Shown: piece by piece, positions 36,613 to 48,362 of the stretch
How the letters are laid out: every line of letters begins with the position of its first letter
Numbering within the stretch: the stretch's first letter is position 1
Assembly (NCBI GenBank): GCA_030737875.1
Contig: CM060909.1
Span: forward strand, 27,549,659-27,613,658
DNA from: Allium sativum
Taxonomy: Eukaryota; Streptophyta; Magnoliopsida; Asparagales; Amaryllidaceae
Length of the DNA: 64,000 bases
Reading direction: 5' to 3'
The notes under the pieces: generated by a model
What the model saw: only the letters and a program-made list of their open reading frames with translations
The model's database searches: none
Told to the model about the DNA's origin: nothing
Program-made: the position numbers and the translations under genes

Positions 36613-37496
36613 TTTAATTATTAATTAAATTCGAAAATGTGAGTTTATTCATTCGATCTCCAAATTAAACTCAGCGACTGTCGTTCCTAGCCAACTGCCC
36701 CCATTCCAGACACAATGGGATATGTTTCGTAAGACAATTCGAATGTTTTGATTAGTTTTTATCAAAATTAAAATATAAATTAATATAACAGTCAATATTG
36801 AACTTGAACGTACATTTTAATTTACCGGGGCCACATACTGACTCCAAAAATTACGAATATTGAAATCTCGCTATGTTTTGACAATACGTTCCTAACAAAG
36901 TTAGTTTCGTCAAATTTGGAAACCGTTTGAAAAATGTGCTTTTTTACTGGCTTATTAAATTCAAACTGAAATTGAAAACGCGTTTAAATTTACTATGCTT
37001 ACATACTAATTCAAAAAATTATGAAATTTTAAACCTGACAATAATTTGACATTTCGGATCCAACAAAAGTGGTTTCAACGGAGGTCATTTGCAAAATGGC
37101 TATTTTCAAGGGCTATATATAATTTAAAATATATATAAATTCTATAGCGAGTATCCTCCATTTTAATTTAGACATAACTTTCAATTTATAAAGTGAAATC
37201 TCAATTTCTTATATCGTTAGAAAATTACAGTTCAAAATATTCCAACGTTTCTTGTTTCATTGAAATCTGATTTATATTGAATTATGTACATTCATTTGAA
37301 ATTTAAAATCGAATTTTCAAATTACCTTGCCATTTCAAGTTCGTTTTAATTAAAATTTTAAATTTATATGTTCTAACTTCGATTTAAATAAATTTTAAAT
37401 TGTTAATTCTCAAAATAAATCATTTTAAATTCTTAAAATCCATTAAATCAATTAAAAATAAAATTTTAAATTGGTTCCAAAATCTATGTTGTCACA

Positions 37497-37509
37497 ATCT
37501 CCCCCACTT
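37497..37509 (-). other. Element C polypurine tract
   Basis: Minus strand AAGTGGGGGAGAT immediately before the LTR start TGTGACAAC. It is preceded by TTTTCGGGGACGAAAAGA. The same arrangement is seen at the 3' junction of element D (48327-48362) and element B (56472-56505). Confidence 0.85.
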
Positions 37510-39080
37510 AAAATCTTTTCGTCCCCGAAAAGGAGGAAGGAAATGAAGGTCGTTTACTTAACCAACTCCATCTTCGCTTGACTCAAGTTCTTCGACTTTT
37601 CAGTTTCTAAGAATTTTCTAATTTCTCAAAAATTTCGCAAACACCCTAGATTTTTGAAAAATTTCGCCATAACCTCCTTTATACGAGAAGGGTCTGAAAA
37701 ATTTATTGGGCCGTATTAGGCACCCAATAAATCAATAAAAAGTGTACACAATTTTTGTGACCTATTTATGCCCAAGGGTGACGTGTAAAAAGGTCGAAAT
37801 CTCATACCTTGCCCCAGTGTTGGAAATAAAATAACCATGTGCCATAACTAAAAATAAGAGAGACATGAATTTTTGTCGTCCCCTGACCTGTGTAGGGTTT
37901 TTATTAAATCCTACCCCTCACCGGTATATGTTATTAAGTCCATAGTCAGTCCTCCGTACAATCTGTAATTCAGTCATCGCCATACAAGCATCTCGCCCGT
38001 ATGGAAATCCAAACCTCGCCATATAAGCTCCAAATGCTTATATGGAATATGATATGCTTTGCCATCTATAATCAGTCTTCGGTTCAACCTGTAATTCAGT
38101 CATCGTCATACAAGCATCTCGTATGGTAATCCAAAGCTCGTCATATAAGCACCAAATGCTTATATGAAATATGATATGATATGCTGCCTTCATGTAGTAT
38201 GCCATGCGGTGTAGTTCATAATTTATTTGTTGCTATCCTATGGCGTATGTTTTTAATATCACATAGAACAACCATCATAACGCATCCAAAAACACTCACA
38301 GTAGTTTATATAATAAATAAAATTGCGCAGCCAACTCATTAAGGTGCACCTGTTTGTTGGGCACGCAATATATTTCTCTACTCAACAGTAAATCCATAAC
38401 CTGCTCAGCATGTATATATATGTACATATCAATCTAATATATAAATCCAATTCGAACTAAATTTTCTATTCAGCTCTATATTATATTTGGTTTGGTTTTA
38501 TTTATCATTCATTCTCATATGGGTTTTATCATTCCAATATTTTTCTTAATCAAACTAATAATCACACATCACAACCAACAATCAATTAATTGATTAGCTT
38601 TTAAAATATATAAATTTATATATATTCAAAAATGCAATTTCAAGATCAAACCACAAATTCTAACTAAGGTTTTGGTTCTCACACTAGTCAATTTATAGGC
38701 ATCCCACTTTCGAAACTCAACTATAAATGCTGATGATACTCGAGTAATCATCAAAATCATCTCGGGTGACTAGAGTGTGATTCTATATATATATCCAGCA
38801 TATTTGAGACTTCGTATACACGTGGATCAGACGTATATGCAAAAAAAATTCTATACTAGATAGTCCAAATCAATATAAAGTAAAATACTCAAATACATAT
38901 AATAGGATATAATTTTCAAAATTAAATTCATTTTTAGAAATAATACTCATCAAACTCATTCTAGGAAACTACTGATCCTATCTCTAACGAGTTATTCTTG
39001 TAGGATATTACTAATCCTATCTCCGATGGATACTTTCATTCGGTTCTAATGTTTCTTGTTCTCTTGCTTTGTAAACCAAA
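37510..39080 (-). other. Element C interior, non-coding
   Basis: About 1.57 kb between PPT and PBS with no ORF or pol motif on either strand. It contains the two-copy 122-bp repeat at 37940-38185 and AT-rich sequence. Too short for gag-pol, so the element must be mobilised in trans. Confidence 0.75.
37940..38185. repeat. Tandem duplication (~122 bp x 2) with hairpins
   Basis: Both units share TGTAATTCAGTCATCG, CATACAAGCATCTCG and a hairpin. In the first unit this is CCATATAAGC-TCCAAAT-GCTTATATGG, a perfect 10-bp stem; in the second it is CATATAAGC-ACCAAAT-GCTTATATG. A second potential stem, CCATAC/GTATGG, surrounds the AAGCATCTCG word. Confidence 0.8.
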
Positions 39081-39093
39081 GCTCTGAAACCAA
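39081..39093 (-). other. Element C primer-binding site
   Basis: Minus strand TTGGTTTCAGAGC, one base change from the tRNA-Met-type TGGTATCAGAGC of elements B and D. It lies directly next to the LTR end GTCGTTTTA. Confidence 0.75.
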
Positions 39094-39094
39094 C

Positions 39095-40217
39095 TAAAAC
39101 GACCTAGACTTCCCCGATCCCCGAAGAAACGAAGGATCCTGGATTGTTTTGAGAAAACAACGCATCAGAACATAAACATGAGAACATTTTATTGCTATTA
39201 CAACAATTTATTTTAGAGTACAAGAATATCAGAGTACAAATAAATAATTTACAACGGAAAATAAATATTAGAGATTTACAAATTACAAAACAACGGAAAT
39301 ATATATACATAAGTATAATGTGCAACGGAAATACATCAACTACCATAACTGAAAGAAATACACGGGTACAAAGCATTCCGAATATAGCTCCAACCGTAAT
39401 CCGGGATCATGTGAAAAGAAATGTATGCAAATCCAAAACTACTAGCTGCCCATGTAGAAAATATAGGCGTCCAGAGTTTAGGTAGAAACAATAAACTCTG
39501 AGTCGGTCATGGGACTGGTGTGAGAACTCAAAACAGTTATTAGCTTTATTTTAAAGTTAGGTAAATCAAGGGACCACGCCATATAACACGGAACGGGTTT
39601 CCTCCCAAAAACACCATAAACGAACAACGCAATTCTAAAAAGGAAAAATTAAGGCATTATAAGACTCAGATCCCATCACACAATGCAACACAAGCCGGAA
39701 GATAGAGTTTTACCTTATAATGGCCAAACATGCTTGGTACACGAAATTTATCTTTTATTATTACTATAAGTGAAGAAATCAACTTCAAATATAAATGTAT
39801 CAATCATAGATGGCATAATATCTCATCCTACTATGTTGTCATGTAGGTTTACAACTAAAACCAAAAAATCGCGTATTGGAAATTGGATTCCATCTATGAG
39901 TCGAGGCAAGGGATCTTCCTCGTCGGGTTCGAGATGCTCTATCAAATGCCTCAGGACTCGGACGCTGGCGAGCCTTAGGAATCGGTAGGGATGGTCCACA
40001 CTTACTTTAATGGATTGGTTATTCCTGAAAACACTTTTCCTGGCCTATCGGACCTATCTCTGAGCTATTAGAGACTCAATATCTGAGGAGCCTCATTCCA
40101 TCATCCACATAAGTAAAAATGTCTGGGCTCCATACCATGACACCACTTCCAACTAGAAAGAAATGTCGTGCACTCCCTATGGTCACCATCCCGTTTTTGA
40201 CTCATACCAAGGTGTGA
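39095..40217 (-). repeat. Element C 5' LTR, inner part (U5 end)
   Basis: Collinear with 31559-32664 of the 3' LTR. Cut by element D after AAGGTGTGA; the other LTR reads GAGGTGTGAGGCTTGCG without interruption. Confidence 0.87.
40213..40217. other. Left target-site duplication of element D (TGTGA)
   Basis: Repeated as TGTAA at 51420-51424 (one transition). The uninterrupted site in the other C LTR, near 32657, has TGTGA once. Confidence 0.85.
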
Positions 40218-40430
40218 TGTAACACCCTGTGAATTCTATAACGTTAAGCTTCACAAATTGAAGTATAATTAATTATAAATGATGAAATCAAGGGAAATGG
40301 GTTACGCCATTGCGTTCGTCTCGAAATTCTGCTTGAGATAGAGTTCAAGTTTGCATAAAACGGATTTCGTATGAAGAAGATATGGACGAACGAAGTTGGG
40401 CAGAAAAACCGGAAAATGGGTCAGAATGCA

Positions 40431-40530
40431 CTGGCGCACTTGTGAAGTGCGCCAGAACAAAGTTGAACTGGTGCACTTGGGAAGTGCGCCAGTACAATTT
40501 TGGCCTGGCGCGCCTGTCAAGTTCGCCCAG
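40431..40530 (+). promoter_or_regulatory. Three consecutive hairpins in element D U3
   Basis: CTGGCGCACTT-GTG-AAGTGCGCCAG (40431-40455) is a perfect 11-bp stem. A second copy with one G/T mismatch is at 40468-40492 and a weaker third at about 40505-40530, centres ~37 bp apart. Located about 170-270 bp upstream of the TATA box. The 3' LTR has the same set at about 48577-48675. A role in transcription or RNA folding is inference. Confidence 0.75.
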
Positions 40531-40701
40531 GTTAGAAAGACGTACTGGTCAGGCCCTGGCTGGCCTGGTCAGGGTCTGGTCGAATTTTGATGCTTGGCTG
40601 AGTCGCTAGGGCTTACATGTCTCTTTCTTATTAGCCTCTCTTGAGATGGATGGTCTGGATTCACCCTAGCTTCATTGACGGCTCAAAACAATTTAAAATT
40701 C

Positions 40702-40709
40702 TATAAATA
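40702..40709 (+). promoter_or_regulatory. Element D LTR TATA box
   Basis: TATAAATA; the same box is at 48847-48854. This places U3 at ~510 bp and leaves a ~2.5-kb R-U5. Confidence 0.7.
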
Positions 40710-41956
40710 CAACTCAAGTCTAACCCTAAATTCACACAAATAATAGAATACAAAAGCCGTCATGCTGCTGGAGAGGAACTAGGAATGGCCGTCAATTAGA
40801 AAGCCTAGAGACAAGCCAACAAGCCTAAGAGACGAATCAAATTAAAAGAAGATCAAAGCTTAATCAAATCATTCAACGCAACTTTGCTACCCAAAGGAGA
40901 GCATCTCCAAATCAGAATAATAGAAATCAGAAAACAAGAATTCATCACACGTTGTAAGTATAGTGACCTTTCAAAATATGAATAAAAACTGTGATGTGAT
41001 TCGATGTAAATGAAAATAGAATCGTGTTGTTATAATCTTTGTGTATTGTGATGGTTCTATCATGACTTGTGTATTGATGTTTGTGGCATAAATTAATTGA
41101 TGCAAGCCTATTGAACAATTGTATATGAAAAACAATGGCACTTGCAAGCTTGTGGCAAAAACTAGAAATTGATCCCTTTTTGTATAGGTCGATGGCATGG
41201 ACTATGTATACTCCGTTAGTCTAAATTAGATTTTTTGTAAACATGTTATAGACCTTTTATGCCTACATGACCCAAAACCTATGGTATCATCCTTATGTTT
41301 ATTGGCAAGTATAATTAGATCTATGTTTGAAAGTATAATTGGATATATGTTTCATAAACTATGTAAGTTCATGTTTATTTGCAAAATATAATTGGTTCTA
41401 TGTCAAACATCGTTTGGGTTTCATAAACTATGCAAGTTCATGTTGAAATAGGCTATATGATTAGATGTAAAAAGTTGTACATTTTGATGAATATATAACA
41501 TGCTAGTTTTGTGGTTGATATTATGCCAAGTTAACATGTTTAAACACAAGTTTGTATTTGCATAAACTATGCCATTTTATATGTCACCTACTTAGTCATA
41601 TTTTGATTTGAATGGAAGTTCACATGACCCATGTTATATGTTAGTTGAATCGCCAAATTGCAAGTTCATGTGCCACACACCTTTATGTATTACATGTTCA
41701 TGATTTCCCTTTTTCCTCACATTTATAAAGTTGAGCTGAATTGTAACAAGCCCAACACATGTTATAACGTTGCGAACAAACGGGAGTAATAACGTTAGGT
41801 GTAAAATATGAAAATATATGTTGGCATGTTTGGCACATGCCAATGATTATGACACATAAGCGGTATGAATTGAAATACCCAAAAATAAAAGATATGACAT
41901 TTACATATAGTTGAAAAGTAATAAAATATGTAAATTTAGAAAACACGATATGCTTA

Positions 41957-42178
41957 ACCCGAGGTTGGATTGAGTTGTGATGTAAACCTGCCCGGACCCG
42001 CCCGGCTGTCCAGTAGTCACAACAATACCTATCCAATGTGGGTGGTTAAGCATTGAGCCCAATAAGGACCCGAGGTTAGACTGAGCTATGGTGTAAACCT
42101 GCCCGGAACCGACCGGCACATCCAGTAACCGTAGCAATACCTGTCTAATGTGAGTGGTCTGGTGCTCCTAAGAGGCTA
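41957..42178. repeat. 111-bp tandem duplication inside element D LTR
   Basis: ACCCGAGGTT...GTAAACCTGCCCGGA...CAATACCT occurs at 41957 and again at 42068. The 3' LTR has the same pair from about 50102. The units have diverged from each other but are conserved between LTRs, so the duplication predates this insertion. Confidence 0.8.
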
Positions 42179-43262
42179 AGGACAGATGGTAGGGTTAAGT
42201 CAGCTATAACTCTTAACCAAATTCAACATGTTAACAAGAATTGATGGGTGGGGTTAGGTAAATACAGACACTTAACCACTTAACATGTTTGACTAGAAAA
42301 TCCCAGTAACGAGGGACCCGTTTCAGCAGTAACCCAAAGTTAGGTATCAACGGTACCCTGAAACTAGGAAGGGTGGGGCACGATTACTGGGCTGATTGTA
42401 AGCGGTCAAACGACGGCGGTGGGTGCACAGTGCAGGTCTAACGGGGTGCGGGCGTGCACACACTCCAGAGCAGACAACCAGGGCACTGGGGACACTAGTA
42501 GTATAACCTATGTCTTCTAGTTTTGTGTCGGGGCGGCCACCATGGGTCTTGGTACACCCCATGGTGGGACCAGCATAGGTATCTACAATTCTTGGGGGTC
42601 GTTTGACACATGTTAACGCGAGTATGAGCCGATCTTTAATAAGAATGGGGATCACTCCACCCTCACCATAGGGTGCCAGTTAGAATAAATTCAAGTAGAT
42701 GCAGAGATATAGTATGGGTGTGATAGTGCATTCGACACTTCCTTAGCTTGTGACACTTTCCTATTTTTAGTTTACATCCATCATACCCTTTTCTTATTCA
42801 CATATTGAAGAGTTACTAGATTTACTCAGGCTTTATGTCTGAGCCTATTTTCGTTTTCTTTTCTTTCGTCCCCCCCCCCCAGGTCCACAGGGAGGAAACA
42901 GCTTAACTTAGTCAGGCTCTTTACAAGCATCAAGAACTAAGATGTATGATTTGGATCTTTCTTGCTCGGATAATGGCTTTGGATATCACTATGGGGATTT
43001 TTGTCACTTTATTTATGTTTTCATGCTTCTTTAATAATCAAGGCAGTTATGAGGTTGTAATGTTGAAAGTATTTTGAGACAATTATGGAAATCTTTGTTT
43101 GATACACGTATTGATGAAATAAAAGTTTGTTTGGTTTCCGCTGTTTAAAATATGAGCATTTATATCTGTCTTGAGTTCATATGTGGCTTTTACTTATAAA
43201 CCTCCACTAAAGTTAAGGCATTCCCTTTGTGAGTGACCTTAATGGAGGTGGATTGTGTCACA

Positions 43263-43274
43263 TGGTATCAGAGC
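43263..43274 (+). other. Element D primer-binding site
   Basis: TGGTATCAGAGC, two bases after the LTR; tRNA-Met type. Confidence 0.92.
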
Positions 43275-43452
43275 ATAAGTTTACCAGACAAGATAAAAGT
43301 TTTTGATAATTGTTTTTAAAAAGAAAGTTTAAAGAAGCATTTTTTTTAGAAAAAAAAGTGTTGTATTTATAAAAAGACAAAATTCCCCAAAGCCATGTGA
43401 CCTATCTATCCTTCTCTATCCTTCGTTTTGAATCTTTCCTTTCTGTTTCAGC
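43275..43452 (+). other. Element D leader
   Basis: Short (about 180 bp) A-rich untranslated stretch before the gag ATG. Confidence 0.7.
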
Positions 43453-44400
43453 ATGTTTGAAGACCTTAACCTTCCGGAAGGAGTGCCGATTCCCGGCTGG
43501 TTTAGGAGGTACTTAGAAGCAAAGGCCAATGGCGTGGGCCCAGCAGACATCCCTCCTCCAGTGGTCGCGATTCCTCCTCCGCCTCCTCTTGGAAATGCCT
43601 TCGCAAAAACATGTAGAGACTTCAAGGCTATGGGTGGAAAAGACTTTTATGAGACAGAATCTTTTGTTGGAGCAAGAAACTGGTTAAAGGAGATTGAGGA
43701 TTTGTTTGTCATCTTTGGAGTGGATGACAGGCAAAAGATACAACTTGCGGTGTGGTTACTTAAGGATGAAGCTTCCTATTGGTGGGAAGTTACTAATGCT
43801 CAGAGGGCGGTGGAAACATGGGAAGACTTCAGGACAAGGTTTGAGATGAAATTCCTCTCCCAAGCCGAAAGAAGCCTGCAAATGGAAAAGTTTCTAACTC
43901 TGAAACAGGGAAGCATGACAATCAGGGAATATGTTAATCAGTTTAATCAGCTGGCCAGATTTGGGCTAGACTTAGTAAACACCCAACACAAGAAGGCACT
44001 TCGCTTCGTCAAGGGTTTGAATGACCTCTACACAACCTTGCTATGACCCATGTATCCACGGGTGCGACTTATGAAAGCCTGGTGGACATGGCGTTTCTAC
44101 ACGAGGAAGACCACGGCAAGAAAGAAACTAAGGGGGAAGAGAAGAAAGAAGGTCTACAAGCAAAGAAAACAGACTTCAAGAAAGGAGGGAAGAACAATAA
44201 GCCCTGTGAGAAGAGAAGGTGCAATTTCTATGGCATTGTGGGCCATATATCAAAAGACTGCCGGAAAAGGAAGGCGAAGATGGGTGGTTGCTTCCATTGT
44301 GGAGAAACTGAACACCAAGCTAAGGACTGCCCAAAGAAGAAAGGGCAGGGACAGAAAGCCGGATCCACTTCAGGGGGTCAGGTTCATGCGCTAGTGGCAC
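43453..44400 (+). pseudogene. gag: Element D gag, broken by one frameshift
   Basis: ATG at 43453 opens MFEDLNLPEGVPIPGWF. A proline-rich part follows, then the retrotransposon-gag core (about 43620-43990), with WWEVTNAQRAVETWEDF and MEKFLTLKQGSMTIREY. At about 44040 the frame changes by one base: TLL then stop, while THVSTGATYESLVD continues in the next frame. Basic Lys-rich sequence leads to two zinc knuckles. CNFYGIVGHISKDC (about 44220) has Tyr for its second Cys; CFHCGETEHQAKDC (about 44287) is intact. The product would be capsid and nucleocapsid. The gag-protease border near 44400 is approximate. Confidence 0.9.
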
Positions 44401-47400
44401 CTCAGCAGGAACGAGGTAGTAATATTTCTGTAGAATGTGTAGTCTATCTTTATGATCATCCAGTTCGTACACTTTTTGACTCTGGCGCATCACACTCTTT
44501 TATTTCATCTGCCTTAGTAGAATCTTTGCATCTAGACACTAGTATAGTAGAAGATCCCTTAGTAGTTTCAAATCCAATTGGGGGCTCCGCTTACTTGTCA
44601 ATGGTTTGTTTGGGTTTGAAAATCTCTATTCTCAACGTTGAGTTTAGTTGTAATGCCTTTGTTTTGGGCTTCTCAGGATATGGTTTGATCTTAGGCATGG
44701 ACTGGCTATCCAGTAATAGTGCCATTCTTGACTGTGAGAAAAGAGTAGTTAAACTCTTGACTCGGCTTGGTAACACTCTAGAAATTTCTTGTAATCCCTT
44801 GAATGTTGTTATGCTTAGTTATCTAGAGTCGCTTGATGCCTCTGATGAGAATTTGCAATCAGTTAGAGTAGTCCGGGAATATCCGAATGTCTTTGAGGAA
44901 GTGAAAGGCTTACCTCCGAGGCGGGAAATAGACTTCCGCATATATCTTGTGGATAACGCAAAGCCTGTATCTTTACCTGTCAGACACATGGCTCCAAGGG
45001 AGAGAAGGGAGCTCAGTAAGCATGTTAAAGAACTTCTCGAAAAGGGGTTCATTAGACGGAGCATTTCAGAATGGGGTGCTCCAGTGGTGTTCGCAACCAA
45101 AGCAGACGTTCGCTTCGCCTTTGCGTCGACTATAGGGAGTTAAACAAATTGACCAAGAAAAATAGGCACCCTCTTCCCCGAATCGACGATTTATTTGATC
45201 AGCTTGTAGGTGCGATGGTCTTCTCCCAACTTGATCTGGCAACTGGGTTGCATCAGCTAAGAGTAGCTGAAGACAGCATTGATAAGACAGCGTTCAGAAC
45301 CCCAGACGGTTTCTTCGAGTGGCTTGTCATGCCCTTCGGCTTGACAAACGCACCCGCTTATTTCGTAGACCTAATGAGCAGGGTGTTCAGAGAATTCCTA
45401 AACAAATTTGTGGTTGTCTTCGTAGATGATATCTTAATCTTCTCAAAGAATGAGGAAGAACATGCTCAGCATCTGAAAGAAATCATGGATACTCTCCGTG
45501 CACATCAACTAAAAGCCAAATTCTCCAAGTGTCACTTCTGGAGAAAAGAAGTAAGGTTTCTTGGGCATATAGTGTCCAAAGAACGGTTGGTTGTGGACCC
45601 CGCGAAAGTGGTGGCAGTACAAGATTGGAAGACACCAAGAAATGCAACCGAAGTTCGAAGCTTTCTTGGACTAGCCGGTTTTTATCGAAAGTTTATTAGG
45701 GATTTCGCGAAAATCTCAGCCCCACTCACAAGGCTAACAAAGAAGAATCTGGCGTTCACTTGGGATTTGGACTACGAGTTTGCTTTCCAACGATTAAAAA
45801 GGGCTCTCACAACAGCCCCGGTTCTAACTCTGCCTGACGGAAGCAAAATGTTAACACGGATGCATGTGGAACAGGACTAGGCGTTGTTCTAATGCAAGAA
45901 GGAAGGGTAGTAGCTTATGTCGGAAGACAATTGAAGGTCCATAAAAAGAACTACCCAACCCACGATCTTGAGTTAGTCGCCATCGTCTTTGCACTTAAGT
46001 TTTGGCGCCATTATCTCCTAGGTGAGAAGTTTGAATTATACACTGACCATAAATCGTTGAAATATCTCTTCTCCCAGAAGGATCTTAACTTGAGGCAGCA
46101 AAGATGGATGGAGTTTCTTGCCTCGTATGATTTTGAAATTTCCTATACTCCCGGAAAAGGCAACGTGGTAGCGGACGCGTTGAGCCAAAACAAACTGACA
46201 CTAAGCCCTCTCTTTGTCGAAAGGCAAAACTCGGAGTATATAACCAGTTTCAACTTTAGGCCCTCCTCGGATTTTGTACCGGGATTGTTAGCATCTCTCA
46301 AAGTACGCCCTACTCTCTTAGACTCAATAGGTGTAGCACAACGTGAAGACCCTCAGCTTGTTGATGTGATTGATAAACTTATTAGGGGAGAGACTTCTAG
46401 TCACCTCTGTAGGTACGCCATCGATGATAAGGGTTGGCAGAGACGAGATGGAAGATTATGCGTCCCACAAGCAAGGGAGTTGACAAAGAAGGTTCTCGAG
46501 GAAGCACATCATTCCAAGATGACTATACACCCTGGCGGTGATAAGATGCACAAGGATATAAAAAGGACTTTCATTTGGAGCGGCATGAAGCAAGATGTGG
46601 CAGATTTCGTTTCTAAGTGCATGACCTGCCAACGGGTCAAGGCGGAACAAAAGAAGCCTGGAGGACTACTTCACCCTCTAGAGGTCCCACAGTGGAAGTG
46701 GGATAGCATTTCAATGGACTTCATTGATGGACTGCCTAGGTCGAGGAGAGGCAACACTAGTATTTGGGTAATAGTGGATAGGCTTACTAAAAGCGCCCAC
46801 TTTATACCTATCAAGAGTAGAAGGACTGCCTCATCTCTAGCATATCTTTATCTCAAGGAAATAGTTCGACTCCATGGGATACCCTCCAGCATTGTTAGTG
46901 ACCGAGATCCTATTTTCACAAGTGAGTTTTGGCGGAGTCTGCAAGAAGATGTAGGCACACAGCTATGTTTGAGCACGACCTATCACCCCCAAACAGATGG
47001 CCAGACGGAAAGGGTGAATAGAGTTTTAGAGGATCTTTTAAGACTTTGCGTTCTTGACTTTGGAGGGACGTGGGAGGATCACCTTCCTTTAGTGGAATTT
47101 GCCTACAACAACAGCTACCAAGCTACCATCGGCATGGCACCCTTCGAAGCCTTGTAAGGAAGACTGTGAAAATCACCAACTTGTTGGTGGGAGACTACAG
47201 ATAAGCTTATACTTGGGCCAGACATGATTCGAGAAACCTCAGAGAAAGTGGACTTGATACGTAGGAGAATGAAGACAGCCCAAGACAGACACAAATCCTA
47301 CGCCGACAAAAGAAGGACCGACCTTGAGTTTGAGGTTGGAGACAGGGTTTTCCTTAAGGTATCCCCTTTAAGGAACGTTGTTCGCTTTGGATCCGCAGGA

Positions 47401-47811
47401 AATCTAGCACCAAGATTTGTAGGACCGTTCCCTATCATCGAGAAGATTGGGAAGATGGCTTATAGAGTAAATCTGCCTGAAAGATTGGCCGGAATTCACA
47501 ACGTCTTTCACGTTTCTCTTCTCCGGAAATGTCTACATGAATCAGCGGAAGTGGTGGAGCCAAGCATTCTAGAAGAAGCCAAAGTGGAACGTGAAGCAAC
47601 TGTGAGGAGAGTTCCAACTCGAATCATAGGAACTGAAGTGAAAAAGCTACGCAACCGCGAAGTCAAACTTGTTATAGTTCAGTGGAGCGACACCGAGGAA
47701 GACGCGACTTGGGAAACTGAGGACAGAATACGCGTTGCCTACCCTCTTCTTTTTGAGGGTACATCTTTGACCTCTCTTTTTCTTAAGTTGTGCTTGTATC
47801 TATCTTTTTAG
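44401..47811 (+). pseudogene. pol: Element D pol: protease, RT, RNase H, integrase, chromodomain (broken)
   Basis: Protease: LFDSGASHSFISS with its Asp at about 44478. Reverse transcriptase: a frameshift near 45108, consistent with one lost base ([15 protein letters not shown]), then [14 protein letters not shown] and active-site FVDDILIFS (about 45420). A second frameshift near 45850 lies just before RNase H ([28 protein letters not shown]). Integrase: zinc finger [13 protein letters not shown]...CMTCQ, catalytic Asp in SMDFIDGLP, Asp 46900 and Glu 47008 (D-x35-E). TAA at 47155 and TGA 9 bases later interrupt the region that relatives read as YGRRCRSP. The same frame resumes to a C-terminal chromodomain (about 47629-47757; VKLVIVQWSDTEEDATWE). 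Chromodomains of this group steer integration to heterochromatin. Confidence 0.93.
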
Positions 47812-48349
47812 GTATATCTCCTCGATATTATCCTTTATCCTTAGGTAGAAACCCCTTTGGATGTAAACATGTATTTGAAACATGTTATGGTTGATGGCTG
47901 CAAGTGGTTGCAAGTGGTTGCTAGTGGTTGCTCGTGGATGCATATACACACACAACCTAGGTCTTAGATCGGCTCAATCACTTCATATTGCATATGCATA
48001 TATGTATTCTTATTTGTATATGGTTGTAAACTTGATATGTTGTCATATGGTCGTCGCATTTGTATGAATAGTTGTGCACTCATGTAGAATTATGAGTAGG
48101 AAAAAATTTGCATACATAATGGATTCATGACACTTACATGATTCGCATTAAGGAGGTCAACTGAATCAGTAGACCGCCTGATTTCTGCATTAGATAAGGA
48201 CATGAACACACACTATGCATATGATCATGAAGCATTAGAATTCTTTTAAGGATAGTGGATGCCTGTGTTTGTTGGTTGAGTAGGTGGACTGTTGGATGGT
48301 AGGATATACACTCTTCCTAACTTGAAGATTTCGGGGACCAAATCCTTTT
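47812..48349 (+). other. Element D 3' untranslated region
   Basis: No further gene. Contains TTGCAAGTGG-type short repeats at 47900-47935. Ends with GATTTCGGGGACCAAATCC just before the PPT. Confidence 0.7.
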
Positions 48350-48362
48350 AAGTGGGGGAGAA
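48350..48362 (+). other. Element D polypurine tract
   Basis: AAGTGGGGGAGAA immediately before LTR start TGTAACACC. Confidence 0.9.

Larger units (their letters stand above)
31559..37496 (-). repeat. Element C 3' LTR (5938 bp)
   Basis: On the minus strand starts TGTGACAACATAG at 37496 and ends ...GGTCGTTTTA at 31559. Collinear with 39095-40217 plus 51425-56280. It holds a TATA-type tract (about 36596-36612), a telo-box pair and a GC-rich block (36180-36370). Mostly AT-rich; the 60-110-codon ORFs in it are not shared intact between the two LTRs and are not supported. Confidence 0.87.
40218..43260 (+). repeat. Element D 5' LTR (3043 bp)
   Basis: Starts TGTAACACCCTG and ends GATTGTGTCA. It carries a triple hairpin at 40431-40530, a TATA box at 40702-40709, a 111-bp tandem duplication at 41957-42178 and a poly-C run at about 42870-42880. 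ORFs of 60-110 codons inside occur in both LTRs but have no recognisable domain. Confidence 0.95.

Noticed and set aside
42347..42655. 102-codon ORF in element D LTR (also 50492-50800)
   Set aside because: Present twice because of LTR duplication; it lacks any domain and is outside gag-pol.
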